Source: Agarilytica rhodophyticola (GTDB taxonomy: Bacteria > Pseudomonadota > Gammaproteobacteria > Pseudomonadales > Cellvibrionaceae). Taken from it: DNA of 64,000 nt. The position numbers and the translations under genes are program-made. Below, piece after piece: positions 45,887 to 54,668 of this stretch (positions within the stretch are counted from its first letter, which is position 1; the number at the start of each line of letters is the position of its first letter). The notes below the pieces were generated by a model that ran no database searches, was not told the origin of the DNA, and was given only the letters and a program-made list of their open reading frames with translations. Location of the stretch: assembly GCF_002157225.2 (NCBI RefSeq), contig NZ_CP020038.1, positions 6,406,991 to 6,470,990 of the forward strand, in the 5' to 3' direction.

Positions 45887-46747
45887 ATGAATAGGGTTTT
45901 TGTCACTGGTGCCACCGGAGCGCAAGGACACGCAATTACTCAGGTATTAAATCGGAAAAACATAGCGGTCTCATCAATTTCTAGAGGAACATCGCACAGC
46001 AATGCCTTACTAAACATAGAAAAAGGTGATATTACAGATTTAACACACTTAGCTCACGCAATGTCTGGATCTGAGGCCGTCATCTTTACGTTACCACTTA
46101 TTTTTGACTACAAAGAAGTAGAAAAAATAACACAAAGTGTTATAGCCGCAAGTAAAATGCAAGGGATAAAAAAGATAATATTTAATACAAGTATTGCCCT
46201 TGGATCTAAAAAAACGGGTTGTGCAGCAATCGATGTCAAACATAAAGCGCTATCGTTACTAAATGCATCAGATTTAGACATCATAACATTAATGCCTACT
46301 TTATATTTGGATAATTTAACTACACCTTTTCTCCTACCAATTATACAAAAAGACAATATTATTCCCTACCCTGTTGATAATAATTTTAAACTCGCTTGGA
46401 TTTCCCAAGAAAACCTTGGAAGGTACTGTTTAGCAGCATTAAAAAATGATGATTTAATTGGCCAAAAAATATTGATTACAAACAAAGATAAAATTACTGG
46501 AGACGATCTGGCAAATATTATTTCTTATGCATCAAAGAAAAGTATAAATTATATCGCACTACAAGCAGATCAATTTGAAGAAAACCTAAAAAAAACTCTA
46601 GGCAACGATATAGCCAAAGAAATTGCCAATTTATATAAAGCTATAGATAAACATAGAGATGACTTTGAATCTTACTCTAGCGAAGATTTTATTGCGTCCA
46701 CATTACTAGAAACAACTCAAGAATGGGCTAACCATATAGCCTGGTAA
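45887..46747 (+). CDS. NmrA-family NAD(P)-binding protein
   Basis: 286 residues. The start MNRVFVTGATGAQGHAITQV holds the GATGxxG dinucleotide loop, then VSSISRGTSHSN, VIFTLPLIFDYKEVEKI and IIFNTSIALGS. The later part has LDIITLMPTLYLDNLTTPFL and AWISQENLGRYCLAAL. This matches NmrA/azoreductase-like NAD(P)H-binding proteins that follow redox state. The divergent HxlR gene makes this a typical quinone or carbonyl stress pair. The binding site is GGAG before the ATG. Confidence 0.9.
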   Translation: MNRVFVTGATGAQGHAITQVLNRKNIAVSSISRGTSHSNALLNIEKGDITDLTHLAHAMSGSEAVIFTLPLIFDYKEVEKITQSVIAASKMQGIKKIIFNTSIALGSKKTGCAAIDVKHKALSLLNASDLDIITLMPTLYLDNLTTPFLLPIIQKDNIIPYPVDNNFKLAWISQENLGRYCLAALKNDDLIGQKILITNKDKITGDDLANIISYASKKSINYIALQADQFEENLKKTLGNDIAKEIANLYKAIDKHRDDFESYSSEDFIASTLLETTQEWANHIAW

Positions 46748-46795
46748 AATAACTCTAAATTAAATTTTATAGCTTATAGGTTTTACAATTCCATA

Positions 46796-46832
46796 CAAAA
46801 AGCCACGGTATTTAAGGTGCCTATGGCTTTTT
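46796..46832 (+). terminator. Terminator of the NmrA-family gene
   Basis: AAAAAGCCA pairs with TGGCTTTTT around an 18-base loop, about 50 bp after the stop codon; the right arm supplies the T-run. Confidence 0.6.
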
Positions 46833-47421
46833 ATACAAACTACTAGTTTATTTACAACTACCCTATGCTAATACCAAGTGTGAAGCTTAAAAACAAGGAA
46901 CCACAATATCACTCTTGACTTCCAGAAGTTTCTTTGCACCAAAACCTTGCACCTTAAAAGACAAGGTATACAGAAAAAACCTATAGAAAAATATTGTAAA
47001 TAAAAATGTAATGAAACAATATAATATTGCATCATTTATTACATTTATACTTAACCACAAAGGCTTTGTATACGAATAATTTTTTAATCGATATCAAAAT
47101 TAATGTTACTCAACTTGAGAGTATACATAGAATTCATATTGCAAATCACTGATTTATCTTAGAATTTTATATTCTTCCATTCTTATTTTTTTTATTTATT
47201 ACGCTTGACAAGCGATATTACATTGGAAACATTCAAAAGAATTCTAAGATTTTTTAAAAAAAATATACGAAATACCCTATCCTTAGAGAACCACTTTTAA
47301 TACGACACGTAAATAGGCATGAGAGATCACAGAATATGCGAATTTTTGTGTTAATGTCATGCCAATATTTTACTAAAGCATGTTTAAAGACAACCATATC
47401 AGCCAATACTGAGAGCATGTG
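46833..47421. other. AT-rich intergenic region
   Basis: About 590 bp with no coding frame. Very AT-rich, especially 46980-47300. The promoter of the following orphan gene should be here; GAGAG at 47411-47415 is the likely binding site. Confidence 0.4.
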
Positions 47422-48576
47422 ATGGAAGACCTAGATATCAATATATCTCTATACCAAAAAAACGGCCAAAATATATCACCATTTATTGCTAAAAACGATG
47501 TTGACAAAGGTGAAGAACAACAGCTTGTTTTTGAACTTGAGAATCGAGAAAGTCAGATCGATGACATTTTTGTCACAATAAAGACCGCCCAAAACCTTTT
47601 ATTACAGCAACATTTACCAATTTCATGTATAGAAAAAGGGAAAACCTACTGGGAATGGGACGGTTTTAATAACAATGGTATTTATGACTCGTCATTATTA
47701 AAACAGAGACCAATCTCTGTAATATTTCAAGTAAAAAGTGGTGTTAAGCAAAAAATAATAACGAAGACCCTTATCGCTAGATCAGCTAAGAGAAAATGGC
47801 TTGACATTAGAGTTGACAGAAACAAAAAGTCTGTCGATGTTACCCTTAGACTCAACATAAAGGATGCAGGCGCCAAAGGGTTAGGAAAAGCAGTTAGTAG
47901 ACAACTAGAAAACAACCCTCTATACAAAGCTTTACCTTCAGGCGATCCTAAAAAGCAACCACATCTTAGGTATAAAAGTTTCTCATCATTGAAAGATATC
48001 GTTTTCTCAGGAATCAAGAATTATTGGCAGCAAAATATAGTTGCCACTGATGGCAACACATACTCACTTAATATAGAGTCAGTCAATGCAAAAAAAGATG
48101 CCATGAACGATATTTCCATCGTTTATAACACTAACCGTGAATGGTTAAACTATGGCAGTTCAAATCCCATAAAGAATGCCTTACCGATTCTAAATCAATT
48201 TCTTAACCATAAAATTGCATACAATACAGGTTGGGTAAAATACAATAATGAATGGTTCTACGAAGATGCCGCCGATGCAGATCGTGAATTTTCTGAAGTT
48301 GCTGCTTATGAAATTGGACATGAAATGTTAAGGACTGCTGGTGAAGCATATCACTATAAAGATCTAGCAGAGATTTCACATCAACAAAGCTTAGCTACCG
48401 CAGATTTACCTTACCAATTTAATGCGGGACAATTTACTCCTAGGGCAGAAGCAATAAATTATTATAGTGGCGATAAACCGGAAAATCTTCACATCCCGAC
48501 AAAAGCATCAGCAGATGATATCATCGCTCTTTTACAACTAGCTAGTCTAAAATTTTATACAGGTAAAAGTATTTAA
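47422..48576 (+). CDS. Unrecognised protein with a degenerate HExxH-like motif (384 aa)
   Basis: Function unknown. An upstream GTG (47419) exists, but the ATG at 47422 is better spaced from GAGAG. Residues ~1-125 look like a beta-sandwich (FVTIKTAQNLLLQQ, WEWDGFNNNGIYDS, PISVIFQVKSGVKQ). The middle is basic. Residues ~225-345 hold NDISIVYNTNREWLNYGSSN and then SEVAAYEIGHEMLRTAGEAY. The block Y-E-I-G-H with a following GE-YHY resembles the HE(F/I)GH...GDEYHY zinc-protease motif, with the first histidine replaced by tyrosine. This type of domain occurs in some secretion-system and polymorphic-toxin effectors, but I see no delivery domain or signal peptide here. An inactive protease-like binding domain is as likely as an enzyme. 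Confidence 0.6.
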   Translation: MEDLDINISLYQKNGQNISPFIAKNDVDKGEEQQLVFELENRESQIDDIFVTIKTAQNLLLQQHLPISCIEKGKTYWEWDGFNNNGIYDSSLLKQRPISVIFQVKSGVKQKIITKTLIARSAKRKWLDIRVDRNKKSVDVTLRLNIKDAGAKGLGKAVSRQLENNPLYKALPSGDPKKQPHLRYKSFSSLKDIVFSGIKNYWQQNIVATDGNTYSLNIESVNAKKDAMNDISIVYNTNREWLNYGSSNPIKNALPILNQFLNHKIAYNTGWVKYNNEWFYEDAADADREFSEVAAYEIGHEMLRTAGEAYHYKDLAEISHQQSLATADLPYQFNAGQFTPRAEAINYYSGDKPENLHIPTKASADDIIALLQLASLKFYTGKSI

Positions 48577-48604
48577 TTAGTACTCGCCATTAGCATTGCA
48601 GAAA

Positions 48605-48671
48605 AATCATATAACTTTGCAAAAAAATCATATAACTCACGTACATTTTTTAAATGAGGGGTTATATGATT
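48605..48671. repeat. Two direct and one inverted copy of AATCATATAAC
   Basis: AATCATATAAC at 48605-48615 and 48626-48636, and its complement GTTATATGATT at 48661-48671. The second and third copies can form an 11-bp stem with a 24-base loop, 50 bp after the previous stop codon. Either a terminator or a protein-binding array upstream of the phosphatase gene. Confidence 0.5.
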
Positions 48672-48826
48672 AACCATTCACAAAAAATTATTATTAAAAA
48701 TAATATAATGCCTACATATCATTTAAAGATAATGTGGTATCTCAAGTCGTAATCATAAATTAACAATAAAAATATAATATTGTTTCTTTTCCAAATCATA
48801 AAAAACAATTACCCTGGGGCACGGCT

Positions 48827-51757
48827 ATGTTTTCAACCTCTCGGCTTCATATTATTTTTTCATTTTTATTTTTTAGTTTTTACCATTCGTTGACTAATGC
48901 GGCAGAAATAACACGAGGCCCGTATTTACAATTAGCAAACGATAAAGCTATTACTATTCGCTGGCGCACAAATACAAGTACAGACTCTGTCGTACGCTAT
49001 GGAAATAATCCTGCAAATTTAAACCTTAGTAAAACTGTTTCCGGAAGGCGTACCGAACACGAGGTGAGAATAACTAACTTATCACCGTTGACAAAATATT
49101 ATTACTCTGTGGGGAGTACCACTGAAACTATTGCCGGTGGTAATACCAGCTACCGCTTTACCACATCACCTATACCAGGAAATGCAACATCAACACGTAT
49201 ATGGCTTATTGGTGACTCAGGCACGGCCAATCGTAATTCCGCTGCTGTATATAACGCATATTTAAACTATCGAGGATCGAGCGATACTGATTTATGGGTC
49301 ATGTTAGGAGACAATGCATATAACGATGGTACAGATAGAGAGTACCAAGCTGCAGTTTTTGATAGCTATCCTGAATTATTACGAAGAACACCTGTATGGC
49401 CAACACTCGGTAATCACGATGGTCGGTCAGCCGATTCCTCTAGTGAGTCTGGCGTTTATTATAATATTTTCACCTTGCCACGTAATGGTGAGGCAGGAGG
49501 ACTGGCTTCAGGAACAGAAGCTTATTACTCCTTTGATTATGGTGATATTCATTTTATCTGCTTGGACTCTTATGAAACTGATCGCTCAAGAAATGGCGCC
49601 ATGATGACTTGGCTAAAGAACGACCTCGCGGTAAATAATCAAAAATGGACTATTGCTTTTTGGCACCACCCTCCTTATACAAAGGGCTCTCATAACTCAG
49701 ATACAGAAAGAGCTCTAATAGAAATGAGGCAAAACGCTCTGCCCATTATAGAAAGCTACGGTGTGGATTTAGTTTTTTCCGGACATAGTCACTCCTATGA
49801 ACGCTCTTATTTGATTGATGGTCACTATGGTTCATCTAGTAGCTTTGACAGGAGCTCTCATTTAATTGACGGAGGTAATGGACGAGAAAATGGAGACGGG
49901 GCTTACCAAAAACAGGGACAAGCAGCACACGCTGGAGCGATTTATACGGTAGCTGGGGCATCAGGAAAAACATCTGGCGGCCGCCTAAATCATCCAGCAA
50001 TGTATGCATCTCTTAACGAGCTAGGATCTGTAGTTCTCGATGTTAGCAATAATCGCTTAGACGCAGTGCATTTACGTGCAGATGGGGCAATCACAGACTC
50101 GTACACCCTACTCAAAGGCCCTGACGACACTCCACCGACTATAACCGAAGCAACAGCCTCTAAACAAAACCAAGTGGCGATAAATTTTAGTGAAAAAATA
50201 GACAGCACTTCTGCTGGAAAAGCCAGCAACTATTCTATTGACAATGGTGTTAGTATTTCCTCAGCACAAGCCTCAGGAAGTACTGCAACTCTCAACACAT
50301 CAAGGCTAGAACAAAATATTAATTACACCCTCACAGTCAATAATGTCGAAGATCAAAACGGCAATAAAATAGCATCAAATAGCCGTATAGATTTTGATTA
50401 TCAAAATATTCAAACGCTGCGCTTTCAAAATAATGTGGCACCTACTAGCTCGTATAACGGCACAATAGATACATATATAGCCAGCGGTGCAGCTAATCGT
50501 AATTTTGGTAATGCCCTAGAAATTCTTGCAGACGGCAACGACGGTAGTAATGGCGAATTGGCCACATTGTTACAATGGGATATAAGTAGTATTCCAAGTG
50601 GAGCCACAATCACTAAAGCTCAGGTAATATTAGATATTTTTAATCCGAGCAGTGGCAGCTACAACATATATGACAATGCCATCGATTGGAGTGAGAGTTC
50701 GGCCACTTGGAGCAAGCTTGACCCACGTAGAAATAGACAGGCGTTAGTCGCTAGTTTCTCCCCGGTATCGGCCAGGCCCCATACCATCGACTTAAATAGC
50801 GCCGGTGTCGCCATGGTTCAGGACTGGGTCGATAATAAAAATAATGGCATCATTATCATGAGTTCAGGTACTGGCGATGGTATTGATATTCGCTCTAGCG
50901 AATACAGAAACAGCAATCTGCGCCCGGAACTTTTGGTGACATATCGCGCCGGCAATAGCAGCGGCAACATACCACCGAAGGCAGATTTTACTTTCACTAA
51001 AAGTGGGCGTAATGTGAGTTTTTCAGATGTATCTTCTGACAGCGATGGCAGTATCAGCGCATGGTCTTGGGACTTTGGCAACGGTGTAGTGTCCAGTCTG
51101 CAATCACCGCAGTATAACTACAGTTCTGATGGTAATTATACGGTTACCCTAACTGTTACTGATTCTGCTGGCGCAACCGCATCAACCAGCAAAAGTATAT
51201 CGGTATCAAGCGATACACCTAGGACAACCCTCCGTCTACAACAAGGCTTAAATGGCTATCGAGGTTCTGAAGATAGCTATGTTGCTTCAGGCAGAGGCAA
51301 TGATAACTATGGCGGTAACGCGGCAATTTTAGCGGATGGCAGCGATGGTAGCCGCGGAGAATTAGTATCATTGTTAAAGTGGGATCTGTCCTCAATTCCT
51401 AAAGATGCTAAAGTAGTAAGTGCTAGTATTACACTTAGAGTTTTTGACCGCTCAAGCTCATCTTATAATCTATGGGAGATGACAAGGGCTTGGAGTGAGA
51501 GTAGTGTAAATTGGAATAACTCTGCTCCAAACTCGAATAGAGGCGATAATATAGCCAGTTTTACTCCAAGCGCTACAGGAACTTACACAATTGATTTGAA
51601 CTCTTCGGGCCTAGCACTAGTCCAAGGCTGGATAAATCGTTCTGCCAATAATGGCTTTATGATCCGAAGTGGTGGCACAAGTAACGGTATCGATATTCGT
51701 GCGAAAGAATATGCGACACAAAATTATCGACCAATGCTGACTATCGTATACCAATAG
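48827..51757 (+). CDS. Secreted purple-acid-phosphatase-type metallophosphoesterase with DNRLRE and PKD modules
   Basis: 976 residues. Signal peptide 1-26 (ends LTNAA). A fibronectin-III-like N-terminal domain (~28-112) is typical of purple acid phosphatases. The metallophosphoesterase domain (~123-400) has the metal-ligand blocks IWLIGDSGTAN, WVMLGDNAYNDGTDREYQ, PTLGNHDGRS, IAFWHHPPYTKGSHNSD and LVFSGHSHSYERS. After it come an Ig-like SbsA domain (~440-525), a DNRLRE domain (~533-705), a PKD domain (~715-795, WSWDFGNGVVSSLQSPQYNY) and a second DNRLRE domain (~800-975). It should release phosphate from organic phosphate esters outside the cell, with the accessory modules acting as spacers or surface anchors. 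A TPR gene follows 300 bp downstream. Confidence 0.92.
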   Translation: MFSTSRLHIIFSFLFFSFYHSLTNAAEITRGPYLQLANDKAITIRWRTNTSTDSVVRYGNNPANLNLSKTVSGRRTEHEVRITNLSPLTKYYYSVGSTTETIAGGNTSYRFTTSPIPGNATSTRIWLIGDSGTANRNSAAVYNAYLNYRGSSDTDLWVMLGDNAYNDGTDREYQAAVFDSYPELLRRTPVWPTLGNHDGRSADSSSESGVYYNIFTLPRNGEAGGLASGTEAYYSFDYGDIHFICLDSYETDRSRNGAMMTWLKNDLAVNNQKWTIAFWHHPPYTKGSHNSDTERALIEMRQNALPIIESYGVDLVFSGHSHSYERSYLIDGHYGSSSSFDRSSHLIDGGNGRENGDGAYQKQGQAAHAGAIYTVAGASGKTSGGRLNHPAMYASLNELGSVVLDVSNNRLDAVHLRADGAITDSYTLLKGPDDTPPTITEATASKQNQVAINFSEKIDSTSAGKASNYSIDNGVSISSAQASGSTATLNTSRLEQNINYTLTVNNVEDQNGNKIASNSRIDFDYQNIQTLRFQNNVAPTSSYNGTIDTYIASGAANRNFGNALEILADGNDGSNGELATLLQWDISSIPSGATITKAQVILDIFNPSSGSYNIYDNAIDWSESSATWSKLDPRRNRQALVASFSPVSARPHTIDLNSAGVAMVQDWVDNKNNGIIIMSSGTGDGIDIRSSEYRNSNLRPELLVTYRAGNSSGNIPPKADFTFTKSGRNVSFSDVSSDSDGSISAWSWDFGNGVVSSLQSPQYNYSSDGNYTVTLTVTDSAGATASTSKSISVSSDTPRTTLRLQQGLNGYRGSEDSYVASGRGNDNYGGNAAILADGSDGSRGELVSLLKWDLSSIPKDAKVVSASITLRVFDRSSSSYNLWEMTRAWSESSVNWNNSAPNSNRGDNIASFTPSATGTYTIDLNSSGLALVQGWINRSANNGFMIRSGGTSNGIDIRAKEYATQNYRPMLTIVYQ

Positions 51758-51796
51758 CACTAGGCTAAAACCACCGTCGGATACCCATTCATGGCA

Positions 51797-51836
51797 GTCG
51801 TTAAAATACAATTGCGTTTGTACATATTTTAACGAC
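51797..51836. terminator. Long hairpin after the phosphatase gene
   Basis: Perfect 12-bp stem GTCGTTAAAATA / TATTTTAACGAC with a 16-base loop. It precedes a second, stronger hairpin 7 bp downstream. Confidence 0.5.
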
Positions 51837-51843
51837 AACGGCC

Positions 51844-51868
51844 GAAAAGGGCTGGAAGCCCTTTTCCA
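51844..51868 (+). terminator. Terminator of the phosphatase gene
   Basis: Perfect 10-bp stem GAAAAGGGCT / AGCCCTTTTC with a 3-base loop; the right arm contains TTTT. The remaining ~190 bp to the TPR gene shows nothing else. Confidence 0.7.
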
Positions 51869-52061
51869 TAAAGACTATATGTGGTTTGTTTTAAGTTACA
51901 AGTAGAACCTGTAACAAGTAAGGCCTTTAAATAGCACCTATAATATAAATTTATATAGATACAAGCTGTATCATTGCATAGTTAGGCCCTTACTCTCTAA
52001 ACTAGGGCCTTTAAACATAGACTTTTAAATATAGTAAATCTCGTTTTGATAGTATTACCTA

Positions 52062-52913
52062 ATGCAAAATAATCGACTCTATTTCTTTTTCATATTAATT
52101 GCATCTGTCATTGCCAATAATGCATTGGCACACGGGCAAGCAAGTGAAAGGTTACACGCTCTGGATCATCATATAGAACAAACGCCTAAAGATGCATCTT
52201 TATATGTAAAACGTGGCCGTATCTATCGCGATGCACAACAGTTTACGCAAGCATTAGAAGATTACGACACAGCACTAAAACTTTCCCCAAAATCTTCTGA
52301 AGCATTATACTGGCAGGCTGACACATACTTTTTGCAAAAAGACTATGATAAAACCCTGGCTAGCGTAACAAAATATTTAACAATTAAACCTAAATCTCCT
52401 GAAGGTCATTATTTGCTCGCTAAAGCTTATGTTAAGTTAGGGTTGGCGGTTAAAGCAGAAAAACACTTCAGCTCAGCTATTCAATACAATGATAATCCTC
52501 CACCTCAATGGTATTTGGATAGAGGTAATGCCCAATTGGCTGTTCGCCCTTTGTCGCTAGAACGTATTGAATCCGGTATAAAAGAAGGTATCGATAAGCA
52601 CGGTGAAATCGTTAGTTTTATAAGCTTTTTAATTCGTATTAATAAAAGCGCTAAAAACTATTCTGCTGCTTTATCTTGGATTAAGCATTTGCCAGTACAG
52701 CTTATTGGCACGCCTCATTGGAAAAATGAACATGCAGAAATATTAGCCTTATCGGGTAGAACAAGGGAGGCTATATCACTTTATCGTTCCGTCATGACTC
52801 AGATTGCCACTTACTCGAATAAAAAGAGAAACCTACCTGCTTTCGTGGAAGAGAACGAAAAGGCAAGAAAAAATATATCGAGACTAGAAAGTCTATCGGT
52901 TCAGACTCACTAG
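52062..52913 (+). CDS. Secreted/periplasmic TPR-repeat protein
   Basis: 283 residues. Signal peptide ends NNALA. At least three TPR units follow: DASLYVKRGRIYRDAQQFTQ with ALEDYDTALKLSPKSSEALY; WQADTYFLQKDYDKTLASVT with KYLTIKPKSPEGHY; LLAKAYVKLGLAVKAEKHFS. The C-terminal part is helical (LSGRTREAISLYRSVMTQIA). TPRs mediate protein contacts; no enzyme domain is present. TPR proteins of this kind often follow secreted metallophosphoesterases, so a joint role is plausible, though a terminator separates the two here. Confidence 0.87.
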   Translation: MQNNRLYFFFILIASVIANNALAHGQASERLHALDHHIEQTPKDASLYVKRGRIYRDAQQFTQALEDYDTALKLSPKSSEALYWQADTYFLQKDYDKTLASVTKYLTIKPKSPEGHYLLAKAYVKLGLAVKAEKHFSSAIQYNDNPPPQWYLDRGNAQLAVRPLSLERIESGIKEGIDKHGEIVSFISFLIRINKSAKNYSAALSWIKHLPVQLIGTPHWKNEHAEILALSGRTREAISLYRSVMTQIATYSNKKRNLPAFVEENEKARKNISRLESLSVQTH

Positions 52914-52925
52914 CTATCAACATTG

Positions 52926-53840
52926 TTAAAATTTCTTATTTTTCTTCAGTAATTTTTTATATTCAATTTCAGAACATGGCTCTAATACAAGCATAGAGCC
53001 TTCACTTTCTAAAAAGGTTTCGTTGGTTTTCGGCGCACGAAATTTAATATACTTACCTTCGCCAATTTCCATAGTATCAGTCATACCTAGCTGAATATTA
53101 TGGCTCTGAAGGTATTTATGTATTTCTGTAAAAACCATAAAATACTCTTCCGCAGCTTCAATATCGGTTAAAAAGGCGGCAAAATCAGGTAAATATAGAG
53201 CATCAGCACCAACAGTTCTTATCCACAAAGAATTTTCATCTTCGATAAAGTATTTTACAAAACCACAATATAGTATTGAAGGGAGAAGCGTATATATTAC
53301 TTGTTCTAGCTTATCGACGGTATTTCTTTTGGGTGAAAGCATAGCTGTAGGTAAGCAACTTGTTGCCCTAAGATTAACAACCATAAATGCATCTTGCTCA
53401 GCCATAACACCAGCAGCAATCGCTAAAGCATCATATTGAACATAGGGATTCACATCATAACCAACATAGCTTAATAAAACATAGCTACTATGTTTACGGG
53501 CTTTTTGTTTAATACCCTGGTCACAATGCGCTAATTGCAGACTATAAGATAGGATTTCTTCAGACATGGGCTGATCAATACCGACGAATTGAACCACATG
53601 TTTACCCCATCCGATTAACCCCTGAGTTGTGCCATGGACAGATCCATTTTCTTCTATGCTAACCCGAGCGTCACTACTTACTAATGGATGCCTGTGTAAG
53701 GCGCGCTTCAAATCCTGTTCACGTAGACAATAAATATCAGAAAATAATATATGGAACCTTAACGGTTCGTGATGATTATTAAGATTTGCAACTAAGCTAT
53801 TACAATTATTTTTATTCACAATCCCCCCCATATACACCAT
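52926..53840 (-). CDS. Uncharacterised protein, possibly DUF4261-like (304 aa)
   Basis: No function recognised. The frame is open to a TTG at 53888, but the first ATG (53840, MVYMGGIVNKNN) is chosen; another ATG follows at 53831 and the true start is uncertain. Notable blocks: RFHILFSDIYCLREQDLKRA, QLAHCDQGIKQKARKHSSYV, and DALAIAAGVMAEQDAFMVVN. The 'coordinate loss of Ala/His-rich alpha-beta fold with cysteines' in ATSCLPTAMLSP recalls DUF4261, but I hold this loosely. It has no signal peptide. It is convergent with the TPR gene (12 bp apart), and its upstream flank is a long AT-rich region. Confidence 0.6.
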   Translation of the reverse strand: MVYMGGIVNKNNCNSLVANLNNHHEPLRFHILFSDIYCLREQDLKRALHRHPLVSSDARVSIEENGSVHGTTQGLIGWGKHVVQFVGIDQPMSEEILSYSLQLAHCDQGIKQKARKHSSYVLLSYVGYDVNPYVQYDALAIAAGVMAEQDAFMVVNLRATSCLPTAMLSPKRNTVDKLEQVIYTLLPSILYCGFVKYFIEDENSLWIRTVGADALYLPDFAAFLTDIEAAEEYFMVFTEIHKYLQSHNIQLGMTDTMEIGEGKYIKFRAPKTNETFLESEGSMLVLEPCSEIEYKKLLKKNKKF

Positions 53841-53888
53841 TGACAACGATTTCAATGATATATTTCTGGACGCCAGAAAAGCCTCCAA

Positions 53889-54668
53889 ATTAACTCTCAG
53901 TAGTACTTTTTAGCAAAGGCAGTTTAATTGTTATTGTTTACTTGTCTAGTGTCTTACACGTAAAATTTCAGCTTTTCTAAGGACTGTTAAGAATCTTCTT
54001 GATATAAAGATGGCATCCGACCTCTATTTTGTAAAACGAACTTATTCATAGAGTTCATAGATTTTTACTCATTTACATTATTTTGTATATGGAAAAATAT
54101 CTAGTAAATTTATTTAGTCACATACGCGAAAAACTCAACAAGTGCTGCTAACTATCTGCATAAAACTCTGTAATTTAATCCAAAATTAATTTTCGCAAGC
54201 TTATTAACTTAAAACTAAAATTTAGAATAATTTTTATTGGAAAGAACTTAAGTAAATATTATTAAGGCTTTTTAAGTTACCTAAATTTTTTGACAAATCC
54301 TTAATAGATGATCTTTAATATCGTCAAGTTACTTGTTCTATTATCACATTTTTTCATCGGCTAAAATCATTAATAGAACTTTAGAATAAAGCATATCCCC
54401 TTCCTCAATGTCGGCAATTACATCATTGATAAAAATAACTGACTGGAAGGACGACGAGTTTAAGCAATGATAGGTTAGTGATTTGCAGTGTCTAAGAACC
54501 AAGCTTACTGAGTTCAAACTACGAGGATGGCGCGATTTAGTAGCAGGGCAATGCAGAAAAGTATATTTTGAGCAACAGCTTTGATAGCCCAGCAGGGCCG
54601 GGCTTTTCATCTATTTATATATTTAGCTGCTTAGCTATCGATTAACTATGGCAGTACACATCTATTAC
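53889..54668. other. AT-rich gap between the orphan gene and the cyanophycin cluster
   Basis: About 780 bp. An 88-codon minus-strand frame (54344-54610) ends in a plausible acidic helix (NDVIADIEEGDMLYSKVLLM) but has no recognisable domain, no clear binding site and an odd N-terminal half. It could be a gene remnant. Not called as a gene. Confidence 0.4.

Noticed and set aside
54344-54610. 88-codon minus-strand frame before the cyanophycin cluster
   Set aside because: Its C-terminal half looks protein-like, but the N-terminal half does not, and there is no binding site or family. At most a decayed gene.
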